Below, in pieces: positions 34,267 to 42,445 of a stretch of 64,000 nt of DNA. Location: contig DUCM01000018.1 of the NCBI GenBank assembly GCA_012959785.1, forward strand, positions 62,001 to 126,000, given 5' to 3'. The stretch's first letter is position 1, and each line of letters starts with the position of its first letter. The notes beneath the pieces are model-generated. The model saw nothing but the letters and a program-made list of their open reading frames with translations, had not been told where the DNA came from and searched no databases. Origin of the DNA: Planctomycetota bacterium (GTDB taxonomy: Bacteria > Planctomycetota > UBA1135 > GCA-002686595). The position numbers and the translations under genes were made by a program.

Positions 34267-36998
34267 CTCAGCTTCCGAATCCGTCCGCGTTCTTTCCGTC
34301 CCGCAAGGCTCCTTGGGAACTTGGCTGCGGCCCGCCGCCCGAGGAATGGGGCGACTGGACCGAGCTTGACGCTGATGCCTGGCCCACGGTGGCCGAAAAG
34401 CACTACCGCTGCATCCCCACCATCTGCTTCAACTGCGAGAGCGGCTGTGGCTTGCTTGCTTTCGTGGACAAGGCCTCGGGCTCTGTCGAGAAGTTCGAAG
34501 GCAACCCTGTGCACCCCGGCAGCCGTGGGCGCACCTGCGCCAAGGGCCCGGCAACGATCAACCAGATAAAAGACGGCGAGCGCATCCTGAGACCGCTCAA
34601 GCGCGTGGGCCCACGGGGCGCGGGAGAGTTCGAAGAGGTTACCTGGGAAGCGGTCTTGGACGAATTGGGCGGCCGTATCGCCAAGGCCTTCGACGAGGAG
34701 CGTCAGGACGAGGTGGTCTATCATGTGGGCCGGCCCGGGGACGATCACTTTGTCACGCGCATGCTCACGGCCTGGGGCATTGACGGCCACAACAGTCACA
34801 CCAATGTGTGTTCGGCGGGCGCTCGCTTGGGCTACACCCTCTGGCAACACGCCGACCGACCCGCGCCCGACCACGAGCACGCCGATTTTATCCTGCTCCT
34901 GAGCGCGCACTTCGAGACCGGCCACTATTTCAACCCCCACGCCCAACGCATCATGGATGCGCGCCAGCGCGGTGCGCGGGTGGCGGTGGTGGACACGCGC
35001 CTTTCGAATACCACGACTCACGCCGACCTGTGGATCAGCCCCTGGCCTGGGACCGAGAGCGCGCTGTTGTTGGGCGTGGCCCGCGAACTCTTGTCGTCAG
35101 GTCGCTTCAACGCCGATTTTGTTCGGCGCTGGACCAACTGGCAGGAGTACCTCGACCGTCACGACCCGGGCGGGCCGGGGACCTTCGAGCGCTTCATCGA
35201 ATTGACCCGCGAGCTCTACGCCGAATACACGCCCGAGTTCGTGGCCACCGAGTGCCGCATCTCCCAAGAATTCGTGGGCCAACTCGCCGACGACATCGCC
35301 GCCGCGGGCACTGCTTTCGCGAGTCACCTCTGGCGCAACACCGCAGCGGGCCACGAGGGCGGTTGGCAAGTGGCGCGTTCCTTGATGTTCCTGCATGTGC
35401 TCACCGGCAGCGTGGGCACCAAGGGCGGCCTCGACCCTGGTTCCTGGAACAAGTTTGTGCCCAAGCCGCCCCTCTCGCCGCCACCCATCACGCGCTGGAA
35501 TGAACGCCAGTGGCCGCGGGAATGGCCGCTCAGTCATTACGAGATGAGTTTCATCCTGCCGCACCTCCTGCGCGACCAGGACACGAAACTCGATGTGTAC
35601 TTTACCCGGGTCTACAACCCGGTCTGGACCAACCCCGACGGTTGCGCCTGGATCGAGATGCTTGAGGACGAGTCGCGGGTGGCCTGTCATGTGGCCTTGA
35701 CGCCGATCTGGAGCGAGACGGCGCAGTGGGCGGACTTCGTCCTGCCCATGGGGCTCGGTCCCGAGCGCCATGACTTGATGAGCCAGGAAACCCATTCGGC
35801 CACCTGGATCGGCTTTCGCCAACCGGTGCTGCGCGAGTACGCGCGGCAGAGCGGCAGCGACCCTCAAACAACCCTGGGCCACAACCCTGGCGAGGTCTGG
35901 GAAGAGGCCGAGTTCTGGATCGCCTTGACCGCCCGCATCGACCCCACGGGTTCGCGGGGCATGCTCAAGTATTTCGAATCGAAGACTCGTGCCGGCCAAC
36001 CGATGACCATGGACGAGTACTGGTCTGACATTTTCGACAACTCCGTGCCCGGTCTGCCCGCCGCCGCCGAGGCACGGGGAATTGCGCCCCTCGAATACAT
36101 GCGTCGCTTTGGTGCCTTCGAGGTGCCCTACGCGGGCAAGGAACGCTACGAGGACGATCGGGCTCCAAGCGAGCCCGGAATCGACCTTGAGGACGGCCAG
36201 CGCAAGGCGGGCTTTGCCACGCCTTCCAAGAAACTCGAGTTCTATTCTTCGACGCTTGACGACTGGGGCTTTGGCGAGCACGCCGTGCCGGGCTACATCC
36301 GCTCGCAGGTTCACTGGCGCGAGATGGATTTCGAGGCCGGTGACCGCGCACTCCTGCCGACCTTTCGTCTGCCGACCCTGATCCACACCCGTTCCTCGAA
36401 CGCCAAGTGGTTGCAGGAAATCTCCCACACCAACCCGCTCTGGGTTCACCCCGAGGATGCCGAGGCTCTGGGCCTCGAAAACGGCGAGCTGGCGCGTGTG
36501 GCGACTCAGATCGGGTATTTCGTGCCGCGCGTGTGGATCACCGAGGGCATTCACCCCGGCGTGGTCGCGTGTTCGCACCATGTGGGCCGTTGGCGTTTGC
36601 ACAACACCGTGGGAGGCACGGCCTCGTCGAGTTCCTTGGTCAACCTCGAACGCGAAGGCTCACGCTTTCTCTTTCGCCAAAAAACCGGCGCCGGCGCTCT
36701 GCCTCCAACCGACAGCGACCGTGTGTGGTGGAACGAGATCGGCGTCAACCAGAACCTCACTTTCGCCGTCCAGCCCGATCCCTTGAGCGGCATGCACTGC
36801 TGGCATCAGAAGGTGCGCATTCAGCCCGCCGCCCCAGGCGATCGCTACGGCGATGTTTCCGTGGACACCCAGAAATCCTGGTCGGTCTACAAGCTCTGGA
36901 AAAAAAAGACCCACCCAGCCCCGGGGCCCGGCGGCCTACGGCGTCCGCTCTGGTTGCAGCGCCCGCTCCAGCCCACTCCCGAGACTTATCTTTTCTAG
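34263..36998 (+). CDS. Molybdopterin-dependent oxidoreductase catalytic subunit
   Basis: This 911-residue protein belongs to the Mo-bisMGD (DMSO reductase) family. An N-terminal [4Fe-4S] motif is given by Cys55, Cys58, Cys62 and Cys92. Cys183 ([10 protein letters not shown]) is at the position of the possible molybdenum ligand. The C-terminal cofactor-binding part includes [42 protein letters not shown] and HHVGRWR. No twin-arginine signal is seen, so the subunit probably stays on the cytoplasmic side or is carried by a partner. The membrane/ferredoxin fusion upstream overlaps by four bases, making a two-gene complex. Polysulfide-, arsenate- or tetrathionate-type activity is possible; the substrate is not assignable. 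Confidence 0.85.
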   Translation: MTQLPNPSAFFPSRKAPWELGCGPPPEEWGDWTELDADAWPTVAEKHYRCIPTICFNCESGCGLLAFVDKASGSVEKFEGNPVHPGSRGRTCAKGPATINQIKDGERILRPLKRVGPRGAGEFEEVTWEAVLDELGGRIAKAFDEERQDEVVYHVGRPGDDHFVTRMLTAWGIDGHNSHTNVCSAGARLGYTLWQHADRPAPDHEHADFILLLSAHFETGHYFNPHAQRIMDARQRGARVAVVDTRLSNTTTHADLWISPWPGTESALLLGVARELLSSGRFNADFVRRWTNWQEYLDRHDPGGPGTFERFIELTRELYAEYTPEFVATECRISQEFVGQLADDIAAAGTAFASHLWRNTAAGHEGGWQVARSLMFLHVLTGSVGTKGGLDPGSWNKFVPKPPLSPPPITRWNERQWPREWPLSHYEMSFILPHLLRDQDTKLDVYFTRVYNPVWTNPDGCAWIEMLEDESRVACHVALTPIWSETAQWADFVLPMGLGPERHDLMSQETHSATWIGFRQPVLREYARQSGSDPQTTLGHNPGEVWEEAEFWIALTARIDPTGSRGMLKYFESKTRAGQPMTMDEYWSDIFDNSVPGLPAAAEARGIAPLEYMRRFGAFEVPYAGKERYEDDRAPSEPGIDLEDGQRKAGFATPSKKLEFYSSTLDDWGFGEHAVPGYIRSQVHWREMDFEAGDRALLPTFRLPTLIHTRSSNAKWLQEISHTNPLWVHPEDAEALGLENGELARVATQIGYFVPRVWITEGIHPGVVACSHHVGRWRLHNTVGGTASSSSLVNLEREGSRFLFRQKTGAGALPPTDSDRVWWNEIGVNQNLTFAVQPDPLSGMHCWHQKVRIQPAAPGDRYGDVSVDTQKSWSVYKLWKKKTHPAPGPGGLRRPLWLQRPLQPTPETYLF

Positions 36999-37015
36999 CC
37001 ACGAACCTTGAGACC

Positions 37016-37510
<495 letters not shown>

Positions 37511-38013
37511 TGCCTGGCGCCGAGGCGGCGCGGCATCTGCACCCCAAGCGGATCGCAAATCCCGAAGCGGGGGCTCTTGTAGGGAAGCGGGCTGGAGCCT
37601 TGGCAGGGCTCCTTGAGGGGCCAAGAGGACCTTCGGGGGCGACAGTTCTCAGCACCCGTGGAATGATCCCGCGCTTGTCCAAGGCCGTGCTAGGGTTGAA
37701 TTAGGGACCTCGGTCTCTAGCTTCGCCAACCCGTTGTCCTTGGGCCCCGCCCAAGCAGGCAACCCTTCCAAGGGACATCTCGCCACGCTCTACCCTCGTC
37801 TGTCGCTGCTTTCCGTGTGGCTCCTGGCCACTTTGCTGCCCGTTTCCCTCTTGGCCCAGGGCCAAGACAACTGCGTGGCGGCACAGCCCATTAGCGGCAC
37901 GGGGCTTTTTGCCTTTAACAATTCAGCGGCCCGCATCCCGAGCGGAGCTAAGACCCCCACCCGCCCTGCGAGCCGCAGCGGAGGCCGACCATCAGCATGC
38001 AATTCCACATTCA
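37511..38013. other. Intergenic stretch with a candidate gene fragment
   Basis: There is no complete gene here. A six-base stem GGAGCC/GGCTCC at 37594-37612, about 85 bases after the SEC-C gene, is a weak terminator candidate. Further on lies a truncated signal-peptide-bearing fragment (listed separately). The rest shows no recognisable element. Confidence 0.5.
37782..37948 (+). pseudogene. Fragment of a secreted protein gene (N-terminus only)
   Basis: The plus strand reads a signal peptide (LSLLSVWLLATLLPVSLLA) followed by QGQDNCVAAQPISGTGLFAF and NNSAA, after which the frame becomes low-complexity and soon ends. The QDNC-AA-PISGTG-FAF-NSAA pattern is typical of the mature N-terminus of large secreted proteins in environmental bacteria. 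No ATG start is present, only TTG or GTG, and the body of the protein is missing. The simplest reading is a deletion remnant. A small intact secreted peptide cannot be excluded. Confidence 0.35.
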
Positions 38014-38037
38014 AAGGATCCCCGCGAGGGGATCTTT
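38014..38037 (-). terminator. Bidirectional intrinsic terminator, downstream of proS
   Basis: AAAGGATCCCC, loop GCGA, GGGGATCTTT forms a stem of about ten pairs with one bulged base. It is flanked by A-rich and T-rich sides, so it can act on either strand. It lies about 80 bases beyond the proS stop on the minus strand. Confidence 0.6.
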
Positions 38038-38116
38038 AGAGCTGGAGGGGGAGTTCAACGAGTTCTTGCGCAGCCACCGAGCCGTGCGAGTGCCTGCTTG
38101 GGTTTTCTTTGGGGAG

Positions 38117-39589
38117 CTAGTAGTTCTTCGCGAAGAGGACCCGGCGCTCGCTGGGTTGGCCGGTTTTGATGCACTTGCCGGGTTCCGGGGCGGGGCCATG
38201 GCCTTCTAGGGGCAGGCAGCGGATTGTGGCGCGGGTCTCCTGTTTGATGGCGAGTTCGGTTTCGGCCGTGCCATCCCAGTGGGCGTAAACGAAACCGGAG
38301 CGGTCGTCCTCGAAGGCGGCGCTGAACTCTTCCCAGGTGTCCAGCGAGGTGCTGCCTGCGGCGCGTAGGTCCAGGGCGCGTTGGTAGAGAAAGTCCTGGA
38401 ACTCGTCGAGCAGTTTGCCCACGGAGAGGCCGAGGTCGGCCATGGGAAGGGTCAGTTTCTTGGGGCGGCCGCGCTCGTCTGCTGCGGCGATACGCAGTTT
38501 GCACATGACGGATTGGGACTGGAGATCGCGCGGGCCGATTTCGATGCGCAGCGGAACGCCCTTGCGCTCCCACTCGTAGTACTTCGCGCCGGGCTTCATC
38601 TCGTCGCGGTCGTCGAGTTCGACGGCCAGGCCGTCGTCCCGCAGTTCGGCGGCGATTCGGCAGGCAGCCTCCATGACTGCCGCGCGCTCTTCGGCTTTTT
38701 TGAAGATGGGCACGATGACCACTTGGATTGGCGCGAGGCGCGGCGGTAGGACGAGACCGTCGTCGTCGGAATGGGTCATGATCAGGGCGCCCACCAGGCG
38801 GGTGGATACGCCCCAGGAGGTTTGCCAGACGAAGTCACGCTTGCCTTCTGTGTCTTGGAACTGCACATCGAAGGCCTTGCCGAAGTTCTGGCCGAGGTCG
38901 TGGCTGGTGCCCGATTGGAGGGCCTTGCCGTCCTGCATGTAGGCTTCGATGCAGACGGTTTCGATGGCGCCAGCGAATCGTTCGGTCTCGGTCTTGACGC
39001 CACAGATGACCGGCATGGCCATGATTTCGCGGGCGAAGTCGGCGTAGACCTGGAGCATGCGGTAGACCTCCTCGCGCGCTTCGGCGTGGGTCGCGTGGGC
39101 GGTGTGGCCTTCCTGCCAGAGGAACTCGGTGGTGCGCAGGAAGATGCGCGTACGCAGTTCCCAACGCATGACATTGGCCCATTGGTTGATGAGCATGGGC
39201 AGGTCGCGGTGCGAGCTGATCCACTTCGAGAAGAAGTGGCCGATGATTGTCTCCGAGGTCGGGCGGATGCAGTACTGCTCCTCGAGGGGCTTGCCGCCGG
39301 CGTGTGTAACGATGGCGAGTTCGGGGGCAAAGCCGTCCACATGATCGGCTTCCTTCTCGATGAAGCTCATGGGGATCAGGAGCGGGAAGCAGGCGTTCTT
39401 GTGGCCGGTCTCCTTGAAGCGCCGGTCGAGGTCGGCCTGCATTTTCTCCCAGATGGCAAAGCCGTGGGGGCGGATCACCATGCAGCCCTTGACGACTCCG
39501 GCCTGTTCGGCGAGCTCGGCCTGGGCGATGACATCTTGGTACCACCTTGAGTAGTCTTCGCTCTTGGGGGTGATCTTGGCAACGGCCAT
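38117..39589 (-). CDS. proS: Prolyl-tRNA synthetase (archaeal/eukaryotic-type, no editing domain)
   Basis: This 490-residue enzyme charges tRNA-Pro. It is the ProS type 3 architecture: a class II catalytic core without the INS editing insertion, an anticodon-binding domain (APIQVVIVPIFKK) and a C-terminal zinc-binding domain with cysteines in CLPLEG and GKCIKTG, ending in a conserved Tyr (FAKNY). Motif 2 reads FLRTTEFLWQEGHTAH, with REEV shortly after. The length matches the family norm. It is divergent from the rhodanese-fusion gene and appears monocistronic, followed by a good bidirectional terminator. Confidence 0.95.
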   Translation of the reverse strand: MAVAKITPKSEDYSRWYQDVIAQAELAEQAGVVKGCMVIRPHGFAIWEKMQADLDRRFKETGHKNACFPLLIPMSFIEKEADHVDGFAPELAIVTHAGGKPLEEQYCIRPTSETIIGHFFSKWISSHRDLPMLINQWANVMRWELRTRIFLRTTEFLWQEGHTAHATHAEAREEVYRMLQVYADFAREIMAMPVICGVKTETERFAGAIETVCIEAYMQDGKALQSGTSHDLGQNFGKAFDVQFQDTEGKRDFVWQTSWGVSTRLVGALIMTHSDDDGLVLPPRLAPIQVVIVPIFKKAEERAAVMEAACRIAAELRDDGLAVELDDRDEMKPGAKYYEWERKGVPLRIEIGPRDLQSQSVMCKLRIAAADERGRPKKLTLPMADLGLSVGKLLDEFQDFLYQRALDLRAAGSTSLDTWEEFSAAFEDDRSGFVYAHWDGTAETELAIKQETRATIRCLPLEGHGPAPEPGKCIKTGQPSERRVLFAKNY

Positions 39590-39777
39590 GGGGGAGCAGG
39601 GGCAGGGAGGGGGTTATTGGGAACGGGAGCGGGGGACGAGGGTAGTGGAGGGGGCCGCTCGGGGCCAGAGAGAGGGGTTCCGCCTCGGGTTGTTTCCGTC
39701 CTGTGCCCTTCCAGGGATTGGCCGGGCACGGTAGATTTGGGAGCCCCCAAGTCCACCCTCTCACAGGGCAGCCCGCC

Positions 39778-40347
39778 ATGACCCAGACCGACCCCGCCGA
39801 AATCCACATCGACATGACCATGAGGGAGATCCTCGAGATCATTCCCTCTGCGCAGCGAGCCCTTTTCCAGCGCTACCATGTGGGCGGCTGCTCCTCTTGT
39901 GGGTTCCAGAGCGAGGACAGCCTCAGGAAGGTCTGCCGCGACCGCAACCTGCTCGACCCCGCCGAGGTGCTCGATACCCTCAAGCGAGCCCACGAGGTGG
40001 ATCAGAAGATGCAAGTGCAGGCCGCCGAGGTTCAGGGTTGGCTCGACACAGGCGAGGACTTTTCCTTCATCGATGTTCGCCCGCCGAACGAAATTGCATT
40101 GGCTTCCATCACGGCCACTGAGGCCCTCGATTTCGCCAACCAGGAGCGTTACATGGCTTTGCCCAAGGATCGCCGTTTCGTCTTTGTTTGTCGTGATGGC
40201 GCCCGTTCCTTGGATGTGGCTTCGTACTTCATCGGCCACGGTTTCACGCGTGTTTCTTCCCTTCGCGATGGTCTGAATGGTTGGCGTGCCGAGGTGGATG
40301 CCAGCTTGCCGAACTACACCTTGGCTGACGACGAGTTATCCAGTTGA
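39778..40347 (+). CDS. DUF1858-like/rhodanese fusion protein
   Basis: This 189-residue cytoplasmic protein combines an N-terminal DUF1858/ScdA-N-like domain (MREILEIIPSAQRALFQRYH, then GGCSSCGF with Cys38 and Cys41) and a C-terminal rhodanese domain (FIDVRPPNEI, then catalytic Cys138 in FVFVCRDGARS). Rhodaneses carry persulfide sulfur, and the CxxC element may bind metal or take part in the transfer. The ATG at 39778 was chosen because conserved sequence begins there. The gene is divergent from proS and followed by a hairpin-rich region. Confidence 0.85.
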   Translation: MTQTDPAEIHIDMTMREILEIIPSAQRALFQRYHVGGCSSCGFQSEDSLRKVCRDRNLLDPAEVLDTLKRAHEVDQKMQVQAAEVQGWLDTGEDFSFIDVRPPNEIALASITATEALDFANQERYMALPKDRRFVFVCRDGARSLDVASYFIGHGFTRVSSLRDGLNGWRAEVDASLPNYTLADDELSS

Positions 40348-40932
40348 CTCGCGGCCGGTGCTCCTCCCAGGGCTGGGAAGAGCCCTGGTCTGAGGCGCGA
40401 TTTGCCAGCTATCTTGGCATGGACCAGAGTCTTGCCATGGACAGTTGGCGAAGGGTGGTGCTACAGTTCCGTTTAGTTCGGTCGTCCACCTGCCCGTGGC
40501 GCCCGAATCCGAGCGAATTCCAACGCCCGGACCCCGGGTAACTCTCGGGGCGCTCCAGCCGTCCACCCCTGCCAAGGACGCTGGAGCCGCTGGGTGAAGT
40601 ACCTGCCACTGACCCCAGCAGCGTCCGACGCCTGCGTCGGACGCTACCTGCGCGGAGTCGTCTCCTCTGGAGACGACTCCCATTTTTTTGGCCGATCTTT
40701 TGGCCGATCCGTACCAGGTACTCCGCCGCTGTTGAATCGTACCAGGTACTCCGCCGCTAGGTATTCCGCCGCCAATTCGTACCAGGCAGCTCGTTACCCC
40801 TCCGGGGCCAATCCGTCCCTTGTCCCGTTGAACTTCATTGAACCGTACCTGGTACTTCGCCGCTGCCCACCAGCCGACTGATTCGTACCAGGCAACTCGT
40901 TACCCCACCAGGGCCCACCCGTCTCTTGTTCC
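40348..40932 (+). repeat. REP-like cluster of palindromes upstream of a RAYT transposase
   Basis: This 585-base gene-free stretch is packed with inverted repeats. CCAGGGCT/AGCCCTGG is at 40367-40388, an imperfect CTCCAGC-GTCC hairpin at 40553-40586, and GCGTCCGACGC-CT-GCGTCGGACGC at 40621-40644. Palindromic GTACCAGGTACTCCGCC units start at 40711 and 40739, with a variant (GTACCTGGTAC) at 40845. A second family, ATTCGTACCAGGCA-CTCGTTACCCC, occurs at 40775-40800 and 40881-40906. Such units are the expected substrates of the adjacent RAYT enzyme. Confidence 0.75.
40654..40689 (+). terminator. Strong intrinsic terminator
   Basis: GGAGTCGTCTCC, loop TCT, GGAGACGACTCC makes a perfect 12-pair stem at 40654-40680, followed by CATTTTTTT. 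It would stop plus-strand transcription coming from the rhodanese-fusion gene before the transposase. Confidence 0.85.
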
Positions 40933-41937
40933 ATGGCACGACGACCCAGAGAAGACAGTTCCGGCGCCTGGCACCATGTCATGAACCGTGGTGTGGCCCG
41001 GCGGCCACTTTTTGAAGATCGCGACGATACGCGTTTCTTCCTTTCACGCCTCGCTAAAGAGGTGCGCCACGGCCGGCTAGAGGTGCACGCCTTCTGCCTG
41101 ATGACCAACCACTACCACATTCTCGTGCGCAGCCCGATTGGCGAACTCGCGGAAGCCATGTGCCGTGTTCAGTACGATCACTCGCGCAGGTTCAATCGCA
41201 AGCGCGATCGCGACGGTACGCTGATTCGAGGCCGCTATTTCTCGAAACCGGTTCACTCCTTGACCTACCGGAGAATCCTCGTCAGCTACATTGACGGCAA
41301 TCCAGTCAAGGCCCGCATGGTGAAGGACAGCCACCGATACGCCCTCGGAAGCGCGCGGCACTATGTGAATTCCAAAGGGCCGATCTGGTTGAGCCGGGAC
41401 TGGATAGAGAGCGAGGCCATGCGCATCGCTGACACGAAATGCTTTTCAGCGAGCGCGTACCTGCGAGCCTTCGGCAACGGTTCTTCCCGCGAGGCCGACG
41501 AACTTGTTGCTGCTCGAATCGCATCTACTGCCGTTGAGGATCCTCTGGACGATCTCATTGCGGCTTCGCCGAAGAGTGTTCGGTCCTGGATGCAGAGCCG
41601 GGCACGGCTTGCAGATGGCCATCAGATCGGCCTGCCGGTTTGCGGTAAAGCGGTTCTGAAGAGAGCGCTGACAGCTCAGCGCATGCGTCCCTGGATTGTC
41701 AAGGACGGGCGCCATTCGCGATGTGGCTTTGAGCTTGCCACCTCGGGGCTGTTGCGCGATCTATGCGGCCTTGGGTGGAAGGACATCGCCCTGGCGCAAA
41801 ACCGCACCATTGCCACGGTTCGCAGGAACGGAGACCACCATTGGCGACTGGTCAGCCGCGACCTGGGCTATGCATCACGAGTTGCAACCATTGTTCGGTT
41901 CGCCATGGAAAATTTCCTTCCGCGAGGGACAGGATGA
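40933..41937 (+). CDS. REP-associated tyrosine transposase (RAYT, IS200-like Y1 family)
   Basis: This 334-residue HUH-superfamily nuclease has the Y1 transposase signatures: an N-terminal WHHVMNRG, the metal-binding HUH pair His60 and His62 (TNHYHILV), and the catalytic Tyr81 (VQYDHSRRFN), followed by RGRYFSKPV and YIDGNPVKARMV. The C-terminal part has a helix-turn-helix-like segment (LGWKDIALAQNRTIATVRRN). RAYTs act on REP palindromes rather than moving as simple IS elements. Matching palindromic repeats flank this gene on both sides in opposite orientation. It is a single chromosomal copy in the window. Confidence 0.9.
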   Translation: MARRPREDSSGAWHHVMNRGVARRPLFEDRDDTRFFLSRLAKEVRHGRLEVHAFCLMTNHYHILVRSPIGELAEAMCRVQYDHSRRFNRKRDRDGTLIRGRYFSKPVHSLTYRRILVSYIDGNPVKARMVKDSHRYALGSARHYVNSKGPIWLSRDWIESEAMRIADTKCFSASAYLRAFGNGSSREADELVAARIASTAVEDPLDDLIAASPKSVRSWMQSRARLADGHQIGLPVCGKAVLKRALTAQRMRPWIVKDGRHSRCGFELATSGLLRDLCGLGWKDIALAQNRTIATVRRNGDHHWRLVSRDLGYASRVATIVRFAMENFLPRGTG

Positions 41938-42043
41938 AGAATGTAACTGGAGCGAAGAGGTTGGCGAGCAGTGATCGAGTACCGGGTGCTCTGCAGGTGG
42001 ATCGTGCTTCTGAGTTGTTGTTTGCGCGCCAGGAGGGGCTGCT

Positions 42044-42283
42044 ATGACAGTCAACCGTGTGATGGGGATTTCGCTGGCCCGCCGTACGCTTCGCCGTTGC
42101 TCGCCGCTGACTCGACCGGTGGACCAGTTCCTGGGGGATTGCGTGGTGTTGGTTGAGCGCGGTGGGCGAGTCGTGCTGCTCTATCTTCTGGACGGTGAGG
42201 AAGAGAGCGTCGAGGTGCTCGTCCTCGATGTGAAGGACCCCAGAACCCAGCCGGCGAGGTTGGCCGGCGCTGAGGCGGCCTGA
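42044..42283 (+). CDS. Small hypothetical protein downstream of the RAYT gene
   Basis: This 79-residue frame begins at an ATG preceded by AGGAGGGG eight to nine bases upstream, a good ribosome binding site. The sequence has a β-rich middle (CVVLVERGGRVVLLYLLDG, then EEESVEVLVLDV). It lies inside the region bounded by the inverted REP-like repeats, about 100 bases after the RAYT gene, so it may be a passenger of the element. I do not recognise a family and it may be spurious. Confidence 0.35.
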   Translation: MTVNRVMGISLARRTLRRCSPLTRPVDQFLGDCVVLVERGGRVVLLYLLDGEEESVEVLVLDVKDPRTQPARLAGAEAA

Positions 42284-42396
42284 GCCAGCGCGGGTATTGG
42301 CAAAGGATCTTGCGTCGCGGATGCGGAGAGGGGATTTCTGGTCGGTGGTGACGAGGTACGGGGGGGGGCTCGGTGGTCTTGATCGGGCCCACCCAG

Positions 42397-42445
42397 TGGC
42401 GGAGTACCTGGTACGCTTAGGCAGCGGCAGAGTACCTGGTACGCT
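42397..42445 (+). repeat. REP-like palindromes in inverted orientation, right flank of the RAYT gene
   Basis: Two units, GGCGGAGTACCTGGTAC and GGCAGAGTACCTGGTAC, start at 42399 and 42427. They are reverse complements of the left-flank units near 40711 and 40739. The last one ends one base before the mutS stop codon (42446-42448). Confidence 0.8.

Noticed and set aside
37997-38209. A 70-codon open frame before proS
   Set aside because: It runs over the terminator hairpin and into the 3' end of proS on the opposite strand, and has no recognisable family.
40348-40932. CRISPR array
   Set aside because: The repeats are palindromic, irregularly spaced and of two types, without uniform spacers; they fit REP-like units.
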